64,000 nt of DNA from contig CAIWCC010000206.1 of NCBI GenBank assembly GCA_903911085.1, positions 1-64,000 of the forward strand, written 5' to 3'. Numbering within the stretch: the first letter of the stretch is position 1; every line of letters starts with the position of its first letter. Both the position numbers and the translations under genes were made by a program. Origin of the DNA: an uncultured Bacteroidales bacterium (GTDB taxonomy: Bacteria > Bacteroidota > Bacteroidia > Bacteroidales > Paludibacteraceae). Under the pieces are notes generated by a model. That model saw only the letters and a list, made by a program, of their open reading frames with translations. It was not told the DNA's origin and made no database searches. Shown here piece by piece: positions 47,924 to 57,239 of this stretch.

Positions 47924-47990
47924 CAAATGTAGGTACATTAAAATTTCCTGCTTGTCTTAATTGTTTCTTGATTTGTGCTAATTGATACAT
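47924..47990 (-). promoter_or_regulatory. PUL operator (degenerate) and promoter, GH10
   Basis: On the minus strand ATGTATC (47990-47984), 16 bases, GAAACAA (47967-47961), 29 bases, -7 TACATTTG (47931-47924). The first half-site fits GTWWC; the second has one mismatch. The leader to ATG 47897 is about 20 bases. Confidence 0.55.
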
Positions 47991-48028
47991 TTGAAAAATA
48001 AGTGGATGAAATGGGCAAAAAAAACACA

Positions 48029-48095
48029 ATGGTCAAAATCACATAAATCATGTATCTAATATGATAATGGCAAAAGCAGGGAATAAATATCTTTG
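48029..48095 (+). promoter_or_regulatory. PUL operator (half) and promoter, SusC
   Basis: GTATCTA at 48052-48058 is a good second half-site, 29 bases before the -7 element TATCTTTG (48088-48095). The first position (48029-48035, ATGGTCA) is a poor match, though TGGT is shared with other copies one base out of register. The leader to ATG 48149 is about 47 bases. It lies back to back with the GH10 promoter. Confidence 0.45.
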
Positions 48096-48148
48096 TGGCT
48101 CAATATAATGCGAACATCAATTTCAGGTTCACCTTAAAAAATATCTTT

Positions 48149-51100
48149 ATGAAGAGAAAATTTAATTTTTATTTTTTGTTGATTGCTTTAACAATGTCTG
48201 CGTTCTCGTACACACAGGCGCAACAATCAACGGTAACTAAAAAAAGTTACGATTTAACAGGAACAGTCAGCGACCAAACCGGGGAACCGATAGTGGGTGC
48301 TAATGTAGTAGTGAAGGGAGAAACTATTGGTACAATAACTGATATTCAGGGCAATTTCAGATTACAAGTAAATGCAAGCACGGTGCTTACTGTTTCTTAC
48401 ATTGGCTTTGTTTCACAAAATATTTCTATCAATGGCAAAACTGTCCTAAAAATTAAACTCACCGAAGATGCCAAAATGCTGGATGATGTAGTGATTGTGG
48501 GTTTTGGAACACAAAAAAAAGTAAACCTCACAGGTGCTGTAGGCATGGTAACGGCTAAAGAATTACAGGCTCGCCCCATACAAAATGCCGTACAAGCCCT
48601 TCAGGGAAAAGTTCCGGGGTTAAATATTTCTACGGCCGGAAACGGTGGCGAATTAAATGCAACCAACAGTATCAATATCCGTGGTACAGGTACTATTGGG
48701 CAAGGTTCATCTGGAAATCCATTGGTGCTTATTGATGGCATGGAAGGCAATATGTCGGCTCTCAACCCGCAGGATATCGAAAGTGTATCGGTACTTAAAG
48801 ATGCCGCTGCATCGTCTATTTATGGTTCCAGGGCTCCTTTTGGTGTTATTTTGGTAACTACCAAAAAAGGAAAGGCCGGACGCACAACCGTGAATTACAA
48901 CAATAGTTTACGCTGGAGTAATCCAGTAAAAGTGCCTCAACTACAAAATTCAGTGGAGTTTACTCGCTACTTTAATGATGCCTCTATAAATGGCAGTGGA
49001 AATCCGTTGTTTGATAATACACAAGTAGGCCGTGTAAACGATTATTTTAACGGAATACTTGCTGCCACAGATGTAATGCCAGCTCACCCTACCAATGGTA
49101 AATGGAACTATGACTTGCCCAACGCCAATGTAAACTGGATGAACGAATATTACCGCCAATGGGCTCCTTCGCAGGAACATGCTGCCAGCATAAGCGGGGG
49201 TAATGCCAACTGGAAATATTATGCGTCTGTTAACTCACTGGATCAGGAAGGATTAATGCGTTATGGAACTGATAAATTTTCGCGATTATCAACAACGGTA
49301 AGCTTAACTGGACAGTTAAATAAATATGTTTCGGTAGATTTGAATTCCCGTTTTATTCGTACCAATTACAACCGCGCTACGGCTATGGACGGTGGATTTT
49401 ATTTGAATGTGCTTCGTCGCGCTCGCCCTACACGCCCAATTAACGACCCGAACGGACTTGGCGCTGGTGACATTAATTACATTAACCAACTTCAAAATGG
49501 CGGAATGAGAACCGAAGAAAACGATTGGTTGTATCAGCAGGCGCGCATTACCATTACACCGATTAAAAACTGGAACATTCGAGCAGAATTTAATTCTAGA
49601 ACAAATACTGGTTTTAATCATGAAGATACCAAACTTACTTATGCTTACAATGTGGATGGGGTAACGCCTTATCGCTCAGCACTTAGCCTTACAAACGATT
49701 ATGTGTACGAGCTAGGGTTCAAATCAAATTTTGTAAACCCCAATATTTATACCGATTATGAATTAAATATCAACAAGCATAATTTGAAGTTTATGGCTGG
49801 ATTTCAGTCGGAACTGTATAAACAACACTTGTTCAGCGCCAAGCGCAACGATATGATTACCACCGCAATTGCAGAGCTAGACAAAACAACTTCGATAACT
49901 ACCGAACTTTCAGGAAACCGTAGTGACTGGGCTACAGCTGGTTTATTTGGACGTATAAACTACGATTATGCTACAAAATACCTTCTCGAACTGAATTTGA
50001 GATATGATGGTACTTCACGATTTAGAGATGAACAACGCTGGGGATTTTTTCCTTCTGTATCGGTTGGTTGGAATGTGGCCAACGAGGCTTTTTGGGAAAG
50101 TATGAGCAGTACGGTTGAAATGCTAAAACTGAGAGCATCTTATGGCGAGTTGGGCAATCAAAATACCAATTCATGGTATCCTACTTATCAAACCATTCCT
50201 ACAAGTACAGCTGCTGGAACTTGGTTGGTGAACGGCGTAAAACCAAACACAGCAGATGCACCCAATTTAATCAGCTCGTCGCTTACATGGGAACGTGTAC
50301 GCAGCTGGAATGCCGGTGTAGATTTTGGCGCATTCAAAAATCGACTCACCGCTTCGTTCGATTATTATAACCGCTATACGTTAAATATGGTTGGGCCTGC
50401 ACCTACACTTCCTGTAATTTTGGGTACTTCGGTGCCAAGTATAAATAATACCGACCTCAAAACTTTCGGGTTTGAACTTTCGCTTGGATGGCGCGATGTG
50501 GTGAACGGTTTTTCGTATGGTGTACAAGCTACTTTAGCCGATTCGCGCACACGGATTTTATCTTATCCCAACGAAACAAACAGCATTGATGCCTACCGAA
50601 TGAATGTAATTACCGATGATATTTGGGGTTACGAAACTGTAGGAATGGCTAAAACCGACGACGAAATGACTGCCCACCTGGCTACTATGACCAATGGTGC
50701 CCAAAATGCCATTGGCTCCAACTGGAAAGCGGGCGACATAATGTATGCAGACCTAAACGGTGATGGAAAAATTAGTGCTGGTGCGCGTACCATGGCCGAT
50801 CATGGCGACTTAGTGGTTATTGGCAATAAAAAACCACGGTTTATGTATGGTTTGAATCTCGATTTTGCTTGGAAAGGAATTGACTTGTCGATGTTTTGGC
50901 AAGGCGTAGGAAAACGCGACTACATGCCCGACACCAACAATATGGTTTTTTGGGGTGCAACAGGTGATCAGTGGTGGTCTACTTCATTAACAGAACACCT
51001 TGATTATTTCAGAAACGATGAAACAAATCCATTGGGCGTTAATCTTGATGCATACTATCCTCGTCCGCTTATTGGCGGTGCTTATGGCGACAAAAATCAC

Positions 51101-51373
51101 AAATATCAAACCCGATATGTACAAGATGCTTCGTATTTAAGACTAAAAAATTTGCAAATTGGTTATACTTTACCTGCCAATATTAGTAAATATATCGGCT
51201 CAACGAACCTGCGTATTTTCCTTTCTGGCGAAAACCTACTAACATTTACCAAACTTAGTTCTACGCTCGATCCAGAATCTATCGGCATAGGTGGAAATGG
51301 ATCTAGCTCATCTGTTGGAACGGTTTATCCACTTTCAACCGTTTATTCGTGTGGTTTAAATATTAATTTTTAA
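48149..51373 (+). CDS. SusC-like TonB-dependent transporter
   Basis: 1074 residues from ATG 48149 (signal peptide to about YTQAQ). A carboxypeptidase-like regulatory domain (LTGTVSDQTGEPIVGANVVV) is followed by the TonB box region DDVVIVGFGTQKK, the plug (NAVQALQGKVPGL, LVLIDGMEGNM, IESVSVLKDAAASSIYGSRAPFG) and a 22-strand barrel ending TVYSCGLNINF. It imports oligosaccharides across the outer membrane with the SusD partner, which starts 19 bases downstream. The substrate is inferred from neighbours to be xylan-type oligosaccharides. Confidence 0.95.
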   Translation: MKRKFNFYFLLIALTMSAFSYTQAQQSTVTKKSYDLTGTVSDQTGEPIVGANVVVKGETIGTITDIQGNFRLQVNASTVLTVSYIGFVSQNISINGKTVLKIKLTEDAKMLDDVVIVGFGTQKKVNLTGAVGMVTAKELQARPIQNAVQALQGKVPGLNISTAGNGGELNATNSINIRGTGTIGQGSSGNPLVLIDGMEGNMSALNPQDIESVSVLKDAAASSIYGSRAPFGVILVTTKKGKAGRTTVNYNNSLRWSNPVKVPQLQNSVEFTRYFNDASINGSGNPLFDNTQVGRVNDYFNGILAATDVMPAHPTNGKWNYDLPNANVNWMNEYYRQWAPSQEHAASISGGNANWKYYASVNSLDQEGLMRYGTDKFSRLSTTVSLTGQLNKYVSVDLNSRFIRTNYNRATAMDGGFYLNVLRRARPTRPINDPNGLGAGDINYINQLQNGGMRTEENDWLYQQARITITPIKNWNIRAEFNSRTNTGFNHEDTKLTYAYNVDGVTPYRSALSLTNDYVYELGFKSNFVNPNIYTDYELNINKHNLKFMAGFQSELYKQHLFSAKRNDMITTAIAELDKTTSITTELSGNRSDWATAGLFGRINYDYATKYLLELNLRYDGTSRFRDEQRWGFFPSVSVGWNVANEAFWESMSSTVEMLKLRASYGELGNQNTNSWYPTYQTIPTSTAAGTWLVNGVKPNTADAPNLISSSLTWERVRSWNAGVDFGAFKNRLTASFDYYNRYTLNMVGPAPTLPVILGTSVPSINNTDLKTFGFELSLGWRDVVNGFSYGVQATLADSRTRILSYPNETNSIDAYRMNVITDDIWGYETVGMAKTDDEMTAHLATMTNGAQNAIGSNWKAGDIMYADLNGDGKISAGARTMADHGDLVVIGNKKPRFMYGLNLDFAWKGIDLSMFWQGVGKRDYMPDTNNMVFWGATGDQWWSTSLTEHLDYFRNDETNPLGVNLDAYYPRPLIGGAYGDKNHKYQTRYVQDASYLRLKNLQIGYTLPANISKYIGSTNLRIFLSGENLLTFTKLSSTLDPESIGIGGNGSSSSVGTVYPLSTVYSCGLNINF

Positions 51374-51392
51374 ATGATTAATTATCAACATT

Positions 51393-53420
51393 ATGAAACA
51401 TAATAATATATATTCGATAAAACTGGCAATAATATTTGCTTTCGCCTTTTTGCTTACTGCCTGTATGGACGATTTTCTCGACCGTCAACCGCTGAGCAGC
51501 ATTGCTACCGAAAATTATTTAACCGATGAAAAACATCTCGAAGCGTATTCAATTCAGCAATACAATTTCTCTTTCTCGGGATCTGTATATCCTTACGAGG
51601 CCGATATTCACAGCGACAATCAATCGGGACGAGGATACAGCAATATATGGATTCCCGGACAGGTAAAAGTGGGAAAAAGTGGTGGTGCTTGGGATTTTAC
51701 ACGCATTTACAAGTTAAATTATTTTTTGAATACTGTGTTGCCACGCTACGAAGCCGGAAAAATTACCGGAAATATTGCGGCAGTAAAGCATTATATTGGT
51801 GAAGTTTATTTTTTGCGTGCGTATGAGTATTTCGACAGATTGAAAGATCTTGGCGACTTTCCAATCCTTACCGAAACGCTGCCCAATGAAAATGATAAAT
51901 TAATTGAAGCAAGCAAACGCCGTCCACGCAACGAGGTAGCACGTTTTATTATTCAGGATTTAGACAAAGCTATAGCATTGCTCAATAATGCCCCTGCAGG
52001 AGCAAAAAACCGCATTACGCTGGATTTGGCTTATTTGATGAAATCGAGAGTGGCATTATTCGAAGGTACATGGCTGAAATATCATAATGGCACCGCCCTT
52101 GTTCCACTTGGCCCAAACTGGACGGGTGCTGCAAAAGATTACAACAGTAACTACGCCTATCCTTCGGGAAGCATTGAAAACGAAATTAATTATTTTCTGG
52201 ATCAGGCAATGGCGGCTTCAAAAGTGGTGGCAAATAAAATTACACTTGTGTCCAACTCAAAATTTATTAAAGAAACAGCTACAACAGCTCCGAATCTTTA
52301 TTTCGAAATGTTTAATTCCGTTTCGTTGGCTACAACCGCCGAAGTACTTTTGTGGCGGTCATTCTCCAACGAATTGGGTGTAAAACACACTTTCAATTCG
52401 GCATTTGTAGATGGTGGTGCCAATGGTTTTACACGCCAGTTTGTGGATGTGTTTTTGATGCAAGATGGACTTCCAGCTTATGCTTCAGCAACCTATAAAG
52501 GCGATAACTACATTGATTCTGTAAAAACGAACCGCGATTGGCGTTTGCGTTTATTCATGAAAGCACCTGGTGAAAAAAACCGATTTTTCAACAATGGAGT
52601 TGCAATCAATGTCACTACCGAACCTATGCCACGTATTTACAACACTAGTTCCAATGCTAGTTTATGCTCTGCCACGGGTTACGATATTAAAAAAGGACTT
52701 TCGTACGAACGTCAAATGTCGGCAACCTATGGTGTTGATATTACAGCAGTTCCCGTTTTTAGAGCTGCCGAGGCTTATCTAAATTATATTGAAGCTTGTT
52801 ACGTACGCACAGGAGTTATAGATGCCGATGCCGACAAATATTGGAAGGCCATACGTACCCGTGCAGGTGTTGACCCGGATTACAGCAAAACTATAGCTGC
52901 TACCGACTTGTCAAAAGAAGCTCCAAACGACTGGGGAACTTATTCGCATGGTCAGATGGTAAACACTACGCTGTATAATATCCGTCGCGAACGTCGTTGC
53001 GAATTTATGGCCGAAGGTTTCCGTTGGGATGACCTCCGTAGATGGAGAGCCTTGGATCAGGTGCAAAATTTCCAACCCGAAGGCATTAAACTTTGGGGAC
53101 CAATGCAGGATTTACGCGCTATATCTACTTCGGTAAAATTGTACAAAGAGTATTTTGTGTATGGCAGTGCGGATGCTACCAAAAACAATGTTTCAGACCC
53201 AGGTATAAGTTCTTATTTACGTATGCAGCAAATTATGACTGGTTCGGGCAACTTGCTCTACAGCACAGGCTATAACTGGTGCGAAGCGCATTACCTTGAC
53301 CCGATTGCTGTTGACCATTTTATTTATACAGCCTCCGATGCGAATGATAAAACTACATCACCCATTTACCAAAATCCGGGATGGCCTATCGAGGCCGATG
53401 CATCACCAATTGGGTTTTGA
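51393..53420 (+). CDS. SusD-like nutrient-binding lipoprotein
   Basis: 675 residues, at the long end for RagB/SusD proteins. The lipobox LLTAC places the lipidated cysteine at C24. The helical TPR-like core has YFLRAYEYFDRLKDLGDFPILTE, AEAYLNYIEAC and the C-terminal RRERRCEFMAEGFRWDDLRRW motif. It is the surface lid that hands glycans to SusC, with which it is cotranscribed. Only one SusCD pair is present for a very large enzyme set. Confidence 0.95.
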   Translation: MKHNNIYSIKLAIIFAFAFLLTACMDDFLDRQPLSSIATENYLTDEKHLEAYSIQQYNFSFSGSVYPYEADIHSDNQSGRGYSNIWIPGQVKVGKSGGAWDFTRIYKLNYFLNTVLPRYEAGKITGNIAAVKHYIGEVYFLRAYEYFDRLKDLGDFPILTETLPNENDKLIEASKRRPRNEVARFIIQDLDKAIALLNNAPAGAKNRITLDLAYLMKSRVALFEGTWLKYHNGTALVPLGPNWTGAAKDYNSNYAYPSGSIENEINYFLDQAMAASKVVANKITLVSNSKFIKETATTAPNLYFEMFNSVSLATTAEVLLWRSFSNELGVKHTFNSAFVDGGANGFTRQFVDVFLMQDGLPAYASATYKGDNYIDSVKTNRDWRLRLFMKAPGEKNRFFNNGVAINVTTEPMPRIYNTSSNASLCSATGYDIKKGLSYERQMSATYGVDITAVPVFRAAEAYLNYIEACYVRTGVIDADADKYWKAIRTRAGVDPDYSKTIAATDLSKEAPNDWGTYSHGQMVNTTLYNIRRERRCEFMAEGFRWDDLRRWRALDQVQNFQPEGIKLWGPMQDLRAISTSVKLYKEYFVYGSADATKNNVSDPGISSYLRMQQIMTGSGNLLYSTGYNWCEAHYLDPIAVDHFIYTASDANDKTTSPIYQNPGWPIEADASPIGF

Positions 53421-53490
53421 AACACTATAAACTGAATGATGTTTATTATTTTAAAGGTATCAATTGTTAGTTTGAATTCGAAAAATAGTA

Positions 53491-53498
53491 TATATTTG
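53491..53498 (+). promoter_or_regulatory. Possible internal promoter before GH3
   Basis: TATATTTG with TTTG 16 bases upstream (53471-53474). A GTATC half-site occurs at 53457-53461, two bases out of the register used by the other operators, and no first half-site is visible. The GH3 gene could use this promoter as well as readthrough from susCD. Confidence 0.35.
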
Positions 53499-53596
53499 TA
53501 AATGGTTGCATAAAAAAAATAGTTTAGGTCGTAAGATATATTTAAACTGTCAACTATCAATTGGTTAATTTTAATACTTAAAATCAATACATTCAA

Positions 53597-55981
53597 GTGG
53601 GAAAATCATTTTTAAAAATTGCATTCATTGCAATTGTCTTAATTTCGGGAAATACATTTGCAGGAACTAAAAAGGCTCCTTCAAAACCTACCCCGTTTCA
53701 AACCGTAGAAACAAAAAAAGTGGTGGATGAGCTTTACAGCCGTATGACTTTGGAAGAAAAAGTAGCGCAATTGTGCGGTATTCGTTCTTCCGAATTGGTT
53801 GAAAATGGCAAACTATCGCTCGAAAAATGTCGCAAGAAAATCCCCAACGGCATTGGGCATATCAGTCAGTACGCTTGTGCGCTGGATATGAATCCCAATG
53901 AGTTGCGCGAATTTGTGAGAGAACTTCAGCATTATCTGATGACTGAAACAAAATCGGGCATTCCCGCCATTTTTCACGAAGAAGCCATAACCGGTGTGGC
54001 AGCCAAAGGAGCTACCATTTACCCACAACAATTGGGTGTGGCCTGTACTTGGAACCCACAGTTGGCAGCCGCTAAAACAGCAGAAACCGCCGAGGCCATG
54101 CGTGCCATTGGAGGTACTGTAGCGCTTTCGCCTATGGTGGATATTATTCGCACAGCGCACTGGCCACGTATTGAAGAAAGTTACGGCGAAGATGGCTACC
54201 TGAGCGCACGTATGGGTGTGGCTTTTGTAGATGGATTGCAAAAAAAAGGATTGAAAGGTGGCGTGGCAGCTTGTAGCAAGCACTTTTTGGGTTATGGTGG
54301 CGGTTCCGAATTGTCCGAAAACGAATTGATTGAAGAAATTCTATTCCCGCACGAAGCTATGATTCGTCAGGCTGGCAGTAAAGTGGTGATGACAGGCTAT
54401 CATAAATTCAGAGGCGTAAATACGGTGTCGAGCGATACATTATTGAAAGTTATTTTGCGTAAATACCTTCAATTTGATGGCATCGTGGTGAGCGATTATT
54501 CTGCCGTAAGCCGTCAGTGGACAGGTAAAACACCGGAGCAACTAAAACAGCGTGGCGTAGATGCTATAAATGCTGGAAACGATTTGGAATTTAGCGATGG
54601 TTGGAGCTATCCCTATTTACCTCAGGCAATGAAAGAAGGTTTGGTAACCGAAAAACGTTTTGAAGAAGCTGTAAAAAGAGCATTGACGCTGAAAGCCAAT
54701 CTTAACATCTTACAAAAAAATGCAAGCTTATTTGCCGAAGGCAATATTGATATTGATAAACCCGAGTGGCGCAAAACAGCCTACGAGCTGGCCTGTCAAT
54801 CGGCCGTTTTATTGAAGAACAATGGCGTTCTTCCACTGATTATTAAAAATAAAAAAGTAGCACTCGTAGGACCCAATGCCAACACATTCTGGTGTATGTT
54901 AGGCGATTATACCTACCAATCTATGTATTCATTTTGGTGGGGCGGAAAAATTGACCCCACGCAACCCAAAATTGTAAGTGTACGCGAAGCATTACAGCAA
55001 AAATTAGATAAAACAACTTCGTTGGCGTACGAACGTGGCTGCGACTGGAGTACTGCCACAGAAGCAACGGTAATAAGAAGCGGTGATGGTGACCCACGTA
55101 CTAAAGCTTTAAAGTTGATGCTGATGGCCAATGCCGATTCTACTAATTGGGATAAAGCCATTGAACTGGGTGCCAACAGCGATGTGATAATTGCAGCTGT
55201 GGGCGAAAATCCTACACTTTGCGGCGAGGGACGCGAACGAAAAGGCATACGTCTGCCTGGTGAACAGGAACGATTTGTAAAAGAGCTCATTGCTACTGGT
55301 AAGCCCGTTGTGTTGGTTATTTTCGGTGGTCGTCCACAGGTAATTGAAGAAATTGCTGACGGTTGCGCTGCCATTTTGCAAGCCTGGTATCCGGGCGAAG
55401 AGGGTGGAAATGCTGTTGCCGACTTGCTGCTTGGCAATGTTACTCCATCGGGCAAACTCTGTGTGAGCTACCCCAAAACGGAAGCAAGAGGTCAGATTTG
55501 TTATAACAATGGCACAGCCACTACCGAAAAAGTGAGCTATCCGTTTGGTTACGGACTTTCGTACACTACTTTTGAATATAGTAATATGCAAGTTCCGCCT
55601 ACTGCAAAAACCTCGTCGAAAGTGATAGAAATAAGTTGTAATGTGAAAAATAATGGTAAAATGAATGGTGCAGAAGTGCTACAACTCTATCTTTCGCCCA
55701 AAGATAATCAACCACTCAAGCCCATTCAGCTCAAAGGATTTCAGCGTATAGAACTTAATGCTGGTGAAACAAAAAAACTGGTATTTGAGGTTTCGCCCGA
55801 GCAGTTGGCACATTATCAACAAGCACAATGGGTGATTGAACCAGGCACTTATGAGTTCAAAATTGGTGCTTCGTCGACAGATATTCGTCTGAAAGGAACG
55901 ATAAAACTCACTGGCGAGAAAGTGAAAATGGAGCGTAAATCGGTCTATTTCTCAGATAACAAACCGGCTGCCTTAAAATAA
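53597..55981 (+). CDS. GH3 beta-glucosidase or beta-xylosidase
   Basis: 794 residues; GTG start, which directly begins the signal peptide (to about TFAG). The barrel has IPAIFHEEAITG (122-133), RIEESYGED (191-199), KHF (228-230) and nucleophile D300 in GIVVSDYSAV. The alpha/beta sandwich and a C-terminal fibronectin-like domain follow (about 680-790). There is no PA14 insert, unlike the GH3 at 35077. The HEEAITG/SYGED pattern is common in xylosidase-type GH3 enzymes. It follows susCD by 176 bases and precedes the DUF6786 gene by 19. Confidence 0.9.
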   Translation: MGKSFLKIAFIAIVLISGNTFAGTKKAPSKPTPFQTVETKKVVDELYSRMTLEEKVAQLCGIRSSELVENGKLSLEKCRKKIPNGIGHISQYACALDMNPNELREFVRELQHYLMTETKSGIPAIFHEEAITGVAAKGATIYPQQLGVACTWNPQLAAAKTAETAEAMRAIGGTVALSPMVDIIRTAHWPRIEESYGEDGYLSARMGVAFVDGLQKKGLKGGVAACSKHFLGYGGGSELSENELIEEILFPHEAMIRQAGSKVVMTGYHKFRGVNTVSSDTLLKVILRKYLQFDGIVVSDYSAVSRQWTGKTPEQLKQRGVDAINAGNDLEFSDGWSYPYLPQAMKEGLVTEKRFEEAVKRALTLKANLNILQKNASLFAEGNIDIDKPEWRKTAYELACQSAVLLKNNGVLPLIIKNKKVALVGPNANTFWCMLGDYTYQSMYSFWWGGKIDPTQPKIVSVREALQQKLDKTTSLAYERGCDWSTATEATVIRSGDGDPRTKALKLMLMANADSTNWDKAIELGANSDVIIAAVGENPTLCGEGRERKGIRLPGEQERFVKELIATGKPVVLVIFGGRPQVIEEIADGCAAILQAWYPGEEGGNAVADLLLGNVTPSGKLCVSYPKTEARGQICYNNGTATTEKVSYPFGYGLSYTTFEYSNMQVPPTAKTSSKVIEISCNVKNNGKMNGAEVLQLYLSPKDNQPLKPIQLKGFQRIELNAGETKKLVFEVSPEQLAHYQQAQWVIEPGTYEFKIGASSTDIRLKGTIKLTGEKVKMERKSVYFSDNKPAALK

Positions 55982-56000
55982 TTCCATACATTGATTTGAA

Positions 56001-57197
56001 ATGAAAAAAGTTCTTTCGGTACTTATTGTCTTTATTTTTATGGGTTTTGGCTGGTGTTTTTTTATAAAAACACCTGAAAAAGGAACATTTGGCTACGACC
56101 TGAAGTTTCTGCAAAAATACCATTCGAACCTTGTTGTTCTTGAAAATGCGGAAGCTACATCGAAGCTGATAATTTTACCCGATTATCAGGCGCGTGTAAT
56201 GACGAGTACAAGTGCTGGAAACAAGGGCGTTAGTTATGGCTGGATAAATCATGACCTGATTGCTTCGGGCAAGTTACAAGCACATATCAATGCTTTTGGC
56301 GGCGAAGATCGGTTTTGGCTAGGCCCCGAAGGTGGTCAGTTTTCTATCTTTTTCAAGAAAGGGGTCAATTTCAATCTCGATAACTGGCAAGTGCCACCAT
56401 CGCTCGATACCGAAGCATTTGATGTGGAGCGGGTAACTAAAAACGAAGCCTTTTTCTCAAAAAAAATAACGTTAGAGAATTATTCAGGTACGCAGTTTTC
56501 TATTTTTGTACAGCGAACTATTCGGTTATTGTCCAAAACAAAAGTGGATAGTTTGTTGGGATTTGTCACTGCCAACGAAGTGGAATTTGTGGCCTACGAA
56601 ACCGATAATGTGGTTCGGAATATCTCAAATCAGAATTGGGACAAAAACACCGGTTTACTCTCGGTTTGGATGTTGGGAATGCTCAATGCAAACGAAAACA
56701 CCACCATTATAGCACCTTACAAACAAGGCGATGAGTCCACGCACGGAAAAATTGTTACGAAGGATTATTTTGGTGATATTCCTAATGAGCGATTGAAAAT
56801 TGGACAAAAAGCCATTACACTGAAAGCTGATGCTAATTTTAGAAGTAAAATAGGTTTGTCGCCTCAGCGCGCTTTGCCTTTTATTGGCAGTTACGATGCT
56901 GAAAATAATGTGCTTACCATTGTGCAATATAGCATGGATAGTACCAAAACAGATTATGTAAATTCGAAATGGGAAATTCAACAGCAGCCTTTTGCCGGCG
57001 ATGTGGTAAATGCCTACAACGATGGACCAGTTAATGGAACACAGCTGGGCAAGTTTTACGAATTGGAGAGTTCGTCGTCTGCCACTGCCCTTGCAAAAGG
57101 CGAAAGTATCAGACATATTCACCGCACCATGCATTTTAAAGCCAATAAAAAGCAACTTAATAATATAGCCGAAAAACTACTTGGAGTTGGTATTTAA
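56001..57197 (+). CDS. DUF6786 family protein, mutarotase-like
   Basis: 398 residues with an N-terminal signal or anchor segment (3-23). INAFGGEDRFWLGPEGGQFS at about 97-116 is the hallmark of the DUF6786 group; the beta-rich pattern resembles galactose mutarotase and related supersandwich proteins. The family is found in Bacteroidota glycan loci; no activity is established that I know of. Between GH3 and GH9 in one transcript, it might interconvert anomers of released sugars, or bind them. That role is inferred. Confidence 0.65.
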   Translation: MKKVLSVLIVFIFMGFGWCFFIKTPEKGTFGYDLKFLQKYHSNLVVLENAEATSKLIILPDYQARVMTSTSAGNKGVSYGWINHDLIASGKLQAHINAFGGEDRFWLGPEGGQFSIFFKKGVNFNLDNWQVPPSLDTEAFDVERVTKNEAFFSKKITLENYSGTQFSIFVQRTIRLLSKTKVDSLLGFVTANEVEFVAYETDNVVRNISNQNWDKNTGLLSVWMLGMLNANENTTIIAPYKQGDESTHGKIVTKDYFGDIPNERLKIGQKAITLKADANFRSKIGLSPQRALPFIGSYDAENNVLTIVQYSMDSTKTDYVNSKWEIQQQPFAGDVVNAYNDGPVNGTQLGKFYELESSSSATALAKGESIRHIHRTMHFKANKKQLNNIAEKLLGVGI

Positions 57198-57239
57198 GAT
57201 TCAATAATTTGAAAATATATTTAAGGGAAAAATTTTAAA

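Noticed and set aside
48029-48035. First half-site of the operator at SusC
   Set aside because: ATGGTCA does not fit GTWWC in register; only the second half-site is counted as support for this promoter.
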